Origin: Folioceros fuciformis
Taxonomy: Eukaryota; Anthocerotophyta; Anthocerotopsida; Anthocerotales
Reading direction: 5' to 3'
Length of the DNA stretch: 64,000 nt
Assembly (NCBI GenBank): GCA_049999805.1
Contig: JBNGIO010005874.1
Span: 29,609 to 93,608 of the forward strand
Shown in pieces: positions 45,105-55,094 of the stretch; the first letter of the stretch is position 1, and each line of letters begins with the position of its first letter. The notes beneath the pieces are model-generated. The model searched no databases, was not told where the DNA came from, and worked only from the letters and a program-made list of their open reading frames with translations. Both the position numbers and the translations under genes were made by a program.

Positions 45105-45755
45105 TCATGCCTTGGGTGCGTCGGGCTGCTTCTTAGGGACGGAGTCGCGCACTTCAGGAAGCTCATACAAGGCCTGCCCAATGCGCGTGAGTGTTGGAAA
45201 GTGAGTCATGTCCACCCCATACCGCTCAGCGCTGCCCAGCTGAGGGATGAGCACAACGTCCGCCAGAGTGAGCTCGTCTCCGAAGCAATATTTCCCTGCA
45301 GACGGCCGCAAAATCTGCTCCAAGGCCTTAAACCCCGTACTGATCCAGTGCTGGTTCCAGCGCAGCCGCTCCTCGGCCCCAAGCTTCTCCTCCACCCACA
45401 GCCCAATCCGCAGATTCTGCAGCGGCTGGATCCCGCTGGAAACCACCGCCAGCGCCCGCCTCACGGCCGCCCGCGCTTTCGGGTCTCGAGGAAGCAGCGG
45501 CTTGACATCCGGGTACCGCTCCTCCAGAAACTCCAGAATGGCGATGGAGTCGGCGATGGCAGCTCCATCCACCTCCAACACCGGCACCGTCCCTAGAGGA
45601 TTGAGCTTGGTGAAATCATCGCGAAACTGCTCCCCGGTCCCGATGTTCACGGCCCGGTACTCGTAGTGCAAGCCCTTGAACGCCAAAGCTAGCCGCACCC
45701 GCCATGCGCACGAACTGTGCCAGAAAGCATGTAACACTATCGTCTGTTCCGCCAT
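45105..45755 (-). CDS. GSTZ: Zeta-class glutathione transferase (maleylacetoacetate isomerase type)
   Basis: Intronless, 216 aa from the ATG at 45755 (the frame extends to 45806). The catalytic motif near the N-terminus is HSSCAWRVRLAL, the SSCxWRVR signature of zeta GSTs, followed by NPLGTVPVLEVDG, ADSIAILEFLEERYPD and the C-terminal ALEQI and YCFGDELTLADVVLIPQL. The zeta class isomerises maleylacetoacetate to fumarylacetoacetate in tyrosine breakdown and dechlorinates small acids. Flowering-plant zeta GST genes that I recall have many introns, so an uninterrupted frame is unusual and may reflect a retrocopy or lineage intron loss. The C-terminal KKQPDAPKA is intact, so nothing suggests a pseudogene. 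Confidence 0.93.
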   Translation of the reverse strand: MAEQTIVLHAFWHSSCAWRVRLALAFKGLHYEYRAVNIGTGEQFRDDFTKLNPLGTVPVLEVDGAAIADSIAILEFLEERYPDVKPLLPRDPKARAAVRRALAVVSSGIQPLQNLRIGLWVEEKLGAEERLRWNQHWISTGFKALEQILRPSAGKYCFGDELTLADVVLIPQLGSAERYGVDMTHFPTLTRIGQALYELPEVRDSVPKKQPDAPKA

Positions 45756-45893
45756 AGACACGCCGCTGCTACCGTTTCCAACCGAGATACAACTTCGCAC
45801 CTGCATGTCTTTATGGGCTAGCCGTAAAAATCAGGTGGCCAGGTCTGGGCCCCACTGACACTGTCCTTACACGAGTGTGCCTGAAAAGGTTCG

Positions 45894-46714
45894 CTAGGCC
45901 TAAATATCGGTTCGCCAAGGTACGGCCTGGCGAACCGACATGCCATGCCATGGGCATGGCCTTCCTCTCCCCTACGGAAAACAAATTCAAGTTCCCATAG
46001 CCCTGATTGTTGTGGCAATTCCTGCGGCGATATTGCTCGCCCTTCGTTGGTTTCAGTTGAGAAGAGAGTGGAGGGAGCACTCTGCTCAAAGTACAGGCAC
46101 AGCTACATATAATAGAGAGCAGTTGATGGAAAGCGTTTCGTGCAACTTGCAACCCGCTGTGGAGGGTGTTTTATGTAACCAAAGCGGAACAAAAGATCAG
46201 ATTTGCTTCCTGGAACAAGATTGCAATGTTATTGTGAATTTGATGCATAAGAATAAGGAAGTCGTGGGGGATGCAGCACTTTTGGTGAAACGTACACTCA
46301 TGGATGTCCAGCGTTTGATTGCATAGAAGAAAGTGACTTGGAAGTTGTCAGCAGACAAAGAAAACTAGCGTAGGTGTAGGTGCCTTCAGATGTTTTGACC
46401 AATGTTGCGATTACTCGAAAATGATCATCTTCTTCGCTCGTCTTGGTGATCCTCCTCCACACTTGCCTTAGTGCGTCCCAGCTGCGCATGCCTGAACGTT
46501 GTGCGTGCTGACGAGTTCAACTTTGTATCGTGCCAGAGTATCACCGCAGTATTCAGGACAACGGGAACTTGAATTAGTTTCCCTTGCCCCCGATGGCCCG
46601 ATCGCGGGTTGGCACGGATACGATAGAGAGGGGCAGGGGAGAGTAAGGTCATGCTCATGGCATGGCATGTCAGTTCGCCAGGTCGTACCTTGGCGAACCA
46701 ATATTTAGGCCTAG
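45894..46714. mobile_element. 821-bp element with long terminal inverted repeats (MITE or foldback type)
   Basis: The left end (from CTAGGCCTAAATAT at 45894) and the reverse complement of the right end (from 46714) align for ~80 nt with only about six mismatches, mostly C/T and G/A, including GGTTCGCCAAGGTACG and GACATGCCATGCCATG. The similarity resumes after a ~45-nt insertion in the right arm (AATTCAAGTTCCC). Each arm also contains its own hairpin (GGTTCGCCA...TGGCGAACC). AAAGGTT occurs just outside both ends (45885-45891 and 46719-46725) and may be a target-site duplication. No transposase is inside; a short plus-strand ORF (45940-46326) with one hydrophobic segment is probably incidental. 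Confidence 0.75.
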
Positions 46715-46899
46715 TTTCAAAGGTTGCAACATAACATGTGACCATCATACATACACCATATACAGTATAGGCTTGACCAACTACCGGTTGTGTCTGCCAC
46801 GGGGTTGTAAGAACTATGGTTTCAGGTATTGAAAAACTCATTTCAAATCATGATTTGCTTACATCACGATGCGTGAAATTGGCGCCAAAGTCGCACTCC

Positions 46900-47440
46900 T
46901 TAGATGGACAACGATGATCCTAGCTGACCTTGCTTACCACCAAATGATGCACCCCATATTGCTTACTACCAAATAATTACGTGATACCTGTCATGGATTT
47001 TGACTTACCAATAGATTCTCCATTCTCCATAGAAGTACCACGTCTTGGCTCATTTCGAGAATGTCATCTCAGGTGGCAAAAGTTGTTATACAAACATTCT
47101 TCAACTTTAGGACGCATAAAGGAGGCTAGAATCGCCCACATTCCTTGGGAAAGAGTACAAGATTTCGTGGCGAGAATAGATAGCCAGCACGAAGCACCGA
47201 CAAATTTTGCTCGTGTTTGGACAAAAGGGCCCAGCCAATTACCAAAACCAAGCCAGCCCAAAGTAGATTCTCCTATCACTGTAGTCAAGTACATGGGTTT
47301 CAGATTGCTTCTTTCAATTCGTTTTCAAATATCACATGATGTCGTCACAACCTCACTTTTCATAGTGGTAGAGTTTGCTCCACTACACTCTATTCTTATC
47401 AAATCATAGACCAAAGTGTTTGCCTTAGTGATCCGAATCT
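46900..47440. other. AT-rich non-coding, probable transposon debris
   Basis: A plus-strand ORF at 46981-47409 has no recognised family. Composition matches the adjoining repeat island. Confidence 0.35.
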
Positions 47441-48480
47441 AACCGTATACTATGTGTCTAATGTTGAGCACATTTAAGCAGAATGCTGCAAGAAAAGTTT
47501 TTCTTCACATCCTGACTTTGGGTGTTCAGTTCTTTCTCCAATCTTCACTAATTTTTGCATGCTATAAACCATTCTGTTTGCCTTAGCAAGGCAAACAAAA
47601 TGATATAATTTGTGTGCGGTTTGGAGTACATTTAATCAGGATGCTGCGATGCAAGGGTTTCTTCACATCCTAACTTTGGATATTTAGTTCTTTCTCCAGT
47701 CTTCACTAATTTTTGCATGCTATATATACCATTTTTTTTCTCTTAGCAACACAAACAGAATGATGTGTTTTGTGTGCGTTTTGGAGCATATTTGAGTACG
47801 ATGCTGCAAGAAAAGGTTTTCTTCACATCCTGACTTTGGGTGTTCAGTTCTTTCTCCAATCTTCACTAATTGTTGCATGCTATATATGTACCATTCTATT
47901 TCCCTCAGCAATAAAAAACAGAATGATATGTTTCGTATGCGTTTTGGTGCACATTTGAGTGTGATGCTGCAAGAAAAGGTGTTCTTCACATCCTGACTTT
48001 GGGTGTTCAATTCTTTGTTCAGTCTTCATTAATTGTTGCATTCTGTAAACCATTCTGTTTCCCTTAGTAACACAAACAGAATGATGTGTTTTGTGTGCGT
48101 TTTAGAGCACATTTGATCGAGATGCTGCAAGAAAAGGTTTTCTTCACATCCTAATTTTGGGTGTTTAGTTCTTTCTCCTGTCTTCATTAATTGTTGCATG
48201 CTATATACCATTCTGTTTGTCTTAGCAAGGCAAACAAAATGATGTGTTTTGTGTGTGTTTTGAAGTACATTTGATCAAGATGCTGCAATGCAAGGGTTTC
48301 TTCACATCCTGACTTTGGATATTTAGTTCTTTCTCTAGTCTTCTCTAATTGTTTCATGTTGTATACCATTCTATTTGGCGTAGAAAGGCAATCAATTTGG
48401 TGTATAGTTTGTTTGGTTTTAATATGTTTTGATGAGGATGTTAATAGAGAAGGGCTTGCTTTATATTCTAGCTTCTAGTT
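47440..48480. repeat. Satellite array of about 159-bp monomers, six to seven copies
   Basis: The motif ATGCTGCAAGAAAAGG recurs at about 47483, 47641, 47801, 47964, 48122 and 48280, with a degraded copy near 48432, a spacing of 158-163 bp. Each monomer also contains TTCTTCACATCCTGACTTTG, a TTCTTTCTCCAATCTTC block and ACCATTCTGTTT. Minus-strand short ORFs that repeat the same peptide are a by-product of the array. Confidence 0.92.
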
Positions 48481-48508
48481 ACTCTTACATAATCATGGAC
48501 TCCACAAA

Positions 48509-49243
48509 TTGGTTGCCTTCTCACGTTCTCGTGGATTGTCTCAGTATTGGTGTGTTTACAGGCCAGAAGATTATCGATTGACCACAGCAACTGGTGCTCA
48601 GGATTTGCCTACGCATCCTGCACAAAGTAAGAGGCGGTCACGATTGAAAGCTGGAGAAAGCATCAAACATGGGTGTCAAACTAGCTTCACTGTGAAAAGG
48701 TTGTTAATGTGGCCATCTGTTGCTCAGATTTTGCTTTTTGAGAGTAGACATATAGATGTCAAGGGTCAAGTGTGTCACGACCCTAGTTATGCAAGCATAG
48801 TAAGAGATATAAGAGCATCACATTTGTCAACGAAGAAAAGAGCTTGGGTGAGGCATTGTTTATATTGTCATGTATTAGTTGATGAGATTTTGCGGCGTTA
48901 TCAGTAGGCTGTTATAGCTAAGTGTTGTCCGTCTGCTTCATCAAATCATGAAGTTCCCTATGTGAAGGTAAGAGATGACTTCCTTACATGGGACGATGTC
49001 TATAATATAGCTAGGGAGGTGGACAAGATACAATGGAGGTATCATGACGATGATAACTTAGTGTGGGAATGTGGATGCATTTACATACAGGGTATGTGTT
49101 CCATAGATCTAGTGAAGGAGAATTTTGCAATAGACTACACTTTTGGGGTATTTGGGGTAAACAGGTATAAGTATCAATTATTTACTATCATGGTATTTGA
49201 CCAACACCAAAATGGGATTCCTATTGCCTGGGCTCTCACATAG
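48509..49243 (+). pseudogene. MULE/FAR1-type transposase fragment with an internal stop
   Basis: One reading frame carries HGCQTSFTVKRLLMWPSVAQ, DVKGQVCHD, then a TAG stop at 48905-48907, and continues in the same frame with RDDFLTWDDVYNIAREVDKI, ENFAIDYTFGVFGVNRYKYQ and LFTIMVFDQHQNGIPIAWAL. This is the N-terminal and catalytic (DDE/MULE) region of the FAR1/MULE-like transposases common in plants. Everything after IAWAL is lost to a stop, so the core lacks its C-terminal and zinc-finger parts. Confidence 0.82.
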
Positions 49244-49555
49244 GAGGCAACTACAAGAGCATTAGTTCTATGTCTGCCTTGTCTGTATGCACACTCTCAA
49301 GCTCGAGGTCATTACTCATAGAAAGAGACTAGGTTCTTTTTTGGCGATCCCCCCATCGTTTTTCACAATGCACTTGCGAAATGTTTTATACTCAATCACA
49401 AATTCATTTACTCAACCCACTTGGGAATGTATTTGATGTCACAACACGAGAATACTTTCATAAATCTAGGGCTAGGAAATAAATCAATAACCCTACGGTT
49501 ATTGATATTCTGATTCAATTGCATCGAAAGGTCTCTATTGTGACACCTAACCTTT

Positions 49556-50090
49556 GTCTTGCTTTGCTTGGTGTCCTTTCAACTTTATTTTGCTTTGCTT
49601 GGTGTCCTTTCAACTTTATTTTGTGGTTGAGGAGGTAAAGTGTCACATTGGTCATAATCTTAAAGACTTCAACAAGACCGCTCGGGTGGCACAAGTGCAA
49701 CTTACTTCTTCTTTTGAGCAAGTAGGCAATCCTCTACGAATGGCTCTCTTAGGGCCAAACCAAACCAATAGGCTTGGCTGTGGCTTCAAAGGCAATTTGA
49801 TCATTCGTGGGCTCTCTTTTATGCTCGTTTTCCATGTCCTTGCCTCTTCATGTTCGTTTTCTATGTTCTTGCCTCTGAGGCACCTATGTAATGATGTTCT
49901 TCGTGGTGAGGGAATATGGGTTTCTTTCCATATAAGAAGCATCCATATACTTTGCATAATGGGGTTTCATTGAGAACCAGCCTCTTTTCATAAGGGGAGA
50001 ATACGTTTGCATAATGGGAGAATACGTTTGCATAATGGGGTTTCATTGAGAGCTAGCCTCTTTACATAAGGGGAGAATACGTTTGTGTCA
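49556..50090. repeat. Direct duplications in transposon debris
   Basis: A 31-bp unit containing CTTTGCTTGGTGTCCTTTC is present twice in tandem at about 49559-49622. A longer imperfect unit containing GCATAATGGGGTTTCATTGA and GGGGAGAATACGTTTG recurs at about 49956-50085. An (AAT)n run follows at 50338-50361. Confidence 0.75.
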
Positions 50091-50655
50091 CTAATGTAGT
50101 TGTTACAGATCTTACTAGGGATTACAAATCTTACTAGGGATTCAATTTGCAAGCATGTCTTTTATCAACCTCTCTGTAAGAGCGGTTGTACCATTGCCAA
50201 AATCCATGAGTATTCTTTTATGTAGCACGAGCATATTTTCATCTCCCTTGCTTTCAAGATTTACGAGGAATATATTATTATTATAAGAATGAGATTTTTC
50301 CTCCTTCTTCGATGGTGGCCTCAAGAGGATCCCAATTAATAATAATAATAATAATAATAATATCTATCACCCCAAGAACACCATACAGACCAATCATGTC
50401 AATATCTATCACGCCCAAAAATGCTTCCTACCATCGCCGTCCAAGATGTCGCTTGCCCTCCGGCAAACGCAGAATATTATCATATTTAATTAAATCAGTT
50501 TAGGGTAGATAAGATAGAGGTTGGAGATAAAATCGCCATGCCATCCGCCTGTCAAAGTAGGGGGTTACTCGGAGCTCTAGTTTGGTAGACGGTACTTTTC
50601 CTCGTGGAGCGGAAATCGTGAAGCAGAGCAATCGGAGCATAGTTGGAGCGCGACC

Positions 50656-51112
50656 ATGGTGGCTGTCGCAACTCTCGTCGGCGGGGGGTTGGGGTTTGCT
50701 GCGCAGATTGTCTCCAATGGCGTCCGGAAGCTTCCGTTGAGCAGGCGTATGCATCCCTGCAGTTTGCCGCTGGATCTGGCTGATATGTACTTGGTCGTCT
50801 GGAGGTTTTGCTCAAGGATGCTGGTCTTTAGGGTTTAGAGTTCTGATCATTCAGGTGTTGCTTGCTCAGATCCATGGGAGCATGTTCTTGCATTTGGAGT
50901 GGGGGCCTACTTTGCGAATGCTGTGGTGAAATGGGAAGACAGGGTGCAAGAGCGCCTGGAGGAGGCACTTGAGGAAGCCAGGACTTCCAACAAGAGGCGG
51001 TTTCGCGGTACACGATACCTCTCACCCCTAGCTCTTGTGATTCCCGTTTATTGCGTGGCTTAAAGCTGAAGGCTGATCGTCATCTCGTACTGCTGCAGAG
51101 TTACAGCGGTAA
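50656..51112 (+). CDS. Small conserved plant protein (85 aa), probably mitochondrial
   Basis: Three exons: 50656-50746, 50855-51007, 51099-51112; in phase, ending in a 14-nt last exon. The N-terminal hydrophobic segment (MVAVATLVGGGLGFAAQIV) is followed by SDPWEHVLAFGVGAYFANAV and a charged helix (KWEDRVQERLEEALEEAR, then TSNKRRF). I recall small plant proteins with the PWEH...G(A/L)G...F.N..VKWE pattern but no established function. Size, a Gly-rich hydrophobic segment and an amphipathic tail would suit an inner-membrane accessory protein; that is inference. The very small last exon is the least certain part. Confidence 0.7.
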
Positions 51113-51695
51113 CCTGGCAGCTGAGTGATCTGGTAGTAGAGGCAAGCGTGGCTTGTGAGTAGATCCGCAACCAAGTTTGTTACGGTTTTGGTGAAATCGC
51201 GTCACGCAGCCATGAATGTTCTCCTTGGACAGTAGAGGTGCCAGCCAAGCACATTGTTCTCCGTCTCGTAGAAGATGCAGCCGGGCATCTGAATGGTTTT
51301 GTCGTGCAAGCGAGGGATTTTGTGTGCTAGCTGCCGTGAAACTGGGCCTGAGCCAGCCAGCAACTGTCACTGCCTCTCGTTCTCGAATGCTAGAGCCCCG
51401 TCGCAGCAGGAGACACGCAGATTCGGGTGCATTGCAAAGGCAGCGCCTTCTGTTGCCTCGTTCGGAATACCTGCTGGCATGAAATCGCCTGAGCTCTCGG
51501 ACTGTGACCTGATAGGAACAGAAAAATTAATATTTAGCCAGCCTCGTGAACGGCATTGTGAGATTATTAAGTGTGTCTCTTCCCTTGCAATGTTAACGGT
51601 AGCTTTCTCGCTTTTTCTGCAGATTCTGGACTGCCCGATGGATTCGTGTCGTCCAGCACTGTGACCAGGAGGAGGAAATAGAGTGCGAGTCTGTG
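51113..51695. other. Intergenic, nothing recognised
   Basis: It probably contains the 5' leader, possibly with an intron (an acceptor-like TTTTTCTGCAG ends at 51622), of the following gene. Confidence 0.35.
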
Positions 51696-53753
51696 ATGGC
51701 GCAGGCGGACCACCTCCTGGAGCAAGCGTATGACGACTCGGTCCTGCTCGCCAATTCTGAAAGGCGCAGTAGCAGGCTGCCTCTCTCGCACTCCGGTCCA
51801 CTCACGAACGGATTGGGATTGTCTTCCCGACACCTCGCCCTGAAGTCGCAGAGTTGCAGGTTCACAGCCCGCCAAGCTGATATTGTGCGGGCACTCGAGG
51901 CCCGGGAGCAGAACAGGAGTTTTGGGCGTCACTCAGACCTTGTCAAGGCTCTCGAAGCTCGACAGAGGAACAGACTATCGTCACAATCCGGGTCGGTGAC
52001 CAGCTCCGGGGCCGCGCCCGGGAAGAAGAGTAACGGAGTTGGTTCTGTTTCATTTGTCACCCCCTCGAAGCCGCAACAAGAACAACAGCAGGAGGAAGCA
52101 CAAGTGCAAGAGAAGACCGCAGCAGCCCAAGTGCAAGGGCGAGAGAAGACTACAGCAGCTCAAGTGCAAGAGCTAGAGAAGACTGTAGCAGCCCAAGTGC
52201 AAGGGCGAGAGAAGACTGCAGCAGCCCAAGTTCAAGCGCAAGACAAGCCTGGACCAGCCCAAGCTCCAGCTCCAGCTCAAGCCGTCGTTGAGCCGCCCAA
52301 AGAGCCCAGAAAAAGTAACCTGAAGAGTTCCTCCCTCAAGCAACCTGCTGCTGCTTCTGCTGCAGCTGCACCAGAAGCTGCTCCCAGGGGTCGGGTGCTC
52401 ATTCTTACAGCTCCGGAGTTGGATGTGAATCATCATCTAACAGGCAGCAGGCATCATGTTGACGAAGGTCATCATCTTCGAGCTTCTCCTTCTCAGCCCC
52501 TGGACGTCCGGGTTTCTCCTGCCCAGCCCGAGGGAGGGGCGAAGGAGGGAGGAGAGTCGGACTCTGCATCGCCGGGCCCAGGGCCTGAGTTGCCTCGCCT
52601 TTCAGAGACAGCGGTGGACTATTCTCTTGCCAGCCCCCTTGACCTGGAACACTCGGAGCTCCTGGGTGCAGACCTCCAAGCCAGGTTTCAACTGCTGAAA
52701 GCGGACCATTACTCGGCATCACTATCTTCCTCTCACACTGGGCCACCTCCTGCTTCCCCTACGTTGACACATCAGGTACAGGCCCTAAGATCTGGTTCAA
52801 CGGGCCCGCTAGTCATTCGCCTTACATCGTCTGGATCCCCGTCTGCTTCTCAGTTGTCTGCACGAATATCGTCCCTCCAGCAGTCGTCAGGTAAACCTCC
52901 TCCCGCTGCCCCTGCTGCTCCTTCTCCTCCCTCTGCTCCCGGTGCTGCGGCTACTGCAAGAACACCTTCACCTCTTCCGCAAGCTCCTGCTATAGCTCCT
53001 TCTTCGCCTCCATCCGATGATACCTCTTCTGCAAATACTTGCTGCTCCTGTCTGCCCTCATGTTTGAAGCAAAAGGATCGCAAGCCTTCAACTGCTGACC
53101 CTCTCCCAAATTCTCTTCTCCCTTCTCCGTCTCACCCGTCTCCTCCCTCATCTCTCCACAAGCAGCTCCAAACGCCTTTTGCAACTTCAAACAAACACGT
53201 GGCCGTGGCTCCTAAGGAGGAGGAGCCTTACAGGCACGAGGTTGACTCGGCAGCGGCATCTCTACAAACCCAAGATTTCCTGCAAAGCGTTACAGACGAA
53301 GTCCAGCAGCAGGATGGGGAGGAGGAGGAGGACGAGCAGGATTGGGAGGACGACATAGCAGTCATGAAGGACAACGTTCATGGACCCAAAATCCTCAAGA
53401 CGTTTTCTTTGAAGGATATGAACAAGGAGTTGAGCAAGGCCACCCTTGACGAGGCATCCCTGGCCAGGGAGGCACAAAAGCTGGTTCAGCAGGCCCTGGA
53501 TGGTGATTTAGCAGATGGAGAGTTGCACAACGTCAAGAGGCGTCACATGAGATCTAAGAGCTTCCATGTCAAGGGCATGGGCAATGGTAGCAACGGTAGT
53601 GGCAATGGCAGAAACCCAAATGACAATGGCCACGCCAGTGGCAGTGGGTTTAGTGAGTCAGAAGGCCAGGAGAGCATGGATGAGGACCAGGAGGATGACT
53701 CCGATGGTGCCGAGCAAAGGAGGAAAAAGGCAAAGAGGAGAGCCAGGAGGTGA
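51696..53753 (+). CDS. Large low-complexity protein with coiled repeats, unrecognised
   Basis: A single open frame, 685 aa from the ATG at 51696. Near the N-terminus a ~20-residue motif occurs twice (QADIVRALEAREQNRS and HSDLVKALEARQRNRL). An 11-residue repeat follows (AQVQGREKTTA and variants, about residues 134-190), then a Pro/Ser/Ala-rich disordered middle, a Cys pair with CCSCLPSCLKQKDRK near residue 450, an acidic stretch (DGEEEEDEQDWEDD), a conserved-looking block (PKILKTFSLKDMNKELSKA, LAREAQKLVQQAL), a Gly/Asn-rich part and a basic tail KKAKRRARR that could be a nuclear signal. I do not recognise a family. The length of uninterrupted frame and codon regularity support a real gene. Confidence 0.68.
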   Translation: MAQADHLLEQAYDDSVLLANSERRSSRLPLSHSGPLTNGLGLSSRHLALKSQSCRFTARQADIVRALEAREQNRSFGRHSDLVKALEARQRNRLSSQSGSVTSSGAAPGKKSNGVGSVSFVTPSKPQQEQQQEEAQVQEKTAAAQVQGREKTTAAQVQELEKTVAAQVQGREKTAAAQVQAQDKPGPAQAPAPAQAVVEPPKEPRKSNLKSSSLKQPAAASAAAAPEAAPRGRVLILTAPELDVNHHLTGSRHHVDEGHHLRASPSQPLDVRVSPAQPEGGAKEGGESDSASPGPGPELPRLSETAVDYSLASPLDLEHSELLGADLQARFQLLKADHYSASLSSSHTGPPPASPTLTHQVQALRSGSTGPLVIRLTSSGSPSASQLSARISSLQQSSGKPPPAAPAAPSPPSAPGAAATARTPSPLPQAPAIAPSSPPSDDTSSANTCCSCLPSCLKQKDRKPSTADPLPNSLLPSPSHPSPPSSLHKQLQTPFATSNKHVAVAPKEEEPYRHEVDSAAASLQTQDFLQSVTDEVQQQDGEEEEDEQDWEDDIAVMKDNVHGPKILKTFSLKDMNKELSKATLDEASLAREAQKLVQQALDGDLADGELHNVKRRHMRSKSFHVKGMGNGSNGSGNGRNPNDNGHASGSGFSESEGQESMDEDQEDDSDGAEQRRKKAKRRARR

Positions 53754-55094
53754 AACTCCATGTGACGTGGAGGAGATCATGCAACTGTCGGCTTTTATGT
53801 GTTTTCAGGACATCTGGAGCGCTCCTGGTCATCTCGTATGACATCGAAGCACCTGTTCATGCCAGCCTAGGAGACTGTCACGATCATGTCACGTGTATGG
53901 AGCTGGGAGTACAGACTGCGTCAGTTTTACGACATTTTTGAACAATATATACTAACCTAGAACAATGCTGATAGCTGAAAGTATACGGTATTGGGACTTT
54001 TGTTAAAAATATGAGGACATCTAGCTACTGGTGTACATGGATCTGCACTAGCCGAGCACTTTGTGCAAAAATTCGTTTCAGTATCGGAAAGCCAAGACAA
54101 ACTTCCCGTCCGATGGACTCCGACTAGAGGTGAGGAGACCGCGTGACCACCGGGTCCCCAGGCACAACTTGAGGCAATGCTCTTAAGAACAATCCGTTTC
54201 CGGCCTTCGGGATCTTGGCAGACCAACTGCTCGGCTGCAATCGAGCCCAGACAATATTAGGGGAGTCGCTTGCACAGATCTGCAGCAAGCCGGAAGTGTG
54301 CTAATAGCTGACGACAGGTGACTTGGGATCTTTGTGCCAGCTGAAACACATTTGCACCCGGACAGAGTGTCATGTCTCTTCTTCGCAACCAGAAAGAGTG
54401 TCATGTCTGTCCTTTGCACCCAGAACAAGTGAGTGTCGGGTCTTTTCTTTGCACCCAGAAAGGGTGTCGGGCTCCCAGGACGAGTGTCGTGTCGTTTCCT
54501 TGCACCCTGAAGCACTGCCATGTCTTTTCTTTGCTCAAGGAAGAGTGTCATGTCTTTTCTTCGTTCCAAGGAGCCACTTCTAACACAGCCTACCTTCTGT
54601 CCTGTTGTCGGCAAGGAGCGAATTCCAGAGATCAACAAATCGTACCTGTTAACTGAACGATGCAAACAGTTGTCACTGAAAAGTGCTGAACGGGCACCAC
54701 GGACCAGCACTGCCGCTGGAACAGGAACAGCCCTGCGGCCAAGTCTTCGGCTCAGGCAGAACGGCATGCATCTGCATGCCAACAAATCGACGAAATTTCA
54801 CTATTATTGTTGAAGCCAAGACAGGAGGGAGACCAGGGCATGGGTATGGGTGACGGTATTCACTTACAGCTGTCGTTCCTGCTTCAGACCGAGCATTCCT
54901 AAAAGTTGCTCGAAACCTCAAAACTGCATCGTGCGTGCGATGAATAGGTTTGCACAACGGGAATCGGGGTCCTCTCATTGACTTCGTTAGGTTATACTCC
55001 TGCCCATCATCATCAGATATGCCTGCCTGTCATGAGCACAGATGTTGCATAATCATCCTGCCGTGTTGAGGAGAAAGGCTCTTTCAGCTTTTGC
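53754..55094. other. Intergenic with a decayed minisatellite
   Basis: Between 54365 and 54575 a roughly 39-bp degenerate unit built around AGTGTCATGTCTTTTCTT and CACCCAGAA recurs about five times. It makes frames on both strands look open. The rest shows nothing recognised. Confidence 0.55.

Noticed and set aside
45940-46326. 128-aa ORF inside the inverted-repeat element
   Set aside because: It starts within the terminal repeat and has no recognised domain; probably incidental.
47720-48369. Series of similar minus-strand ORFs
   Set aside because: They are repeated translations of the 159-bp satellite monomer.
54183-54785. 200-aa minus-strand ORF
   Set aside because: Most of it is translated from the decayed ~39-bp minisatellite; no family resemblance.
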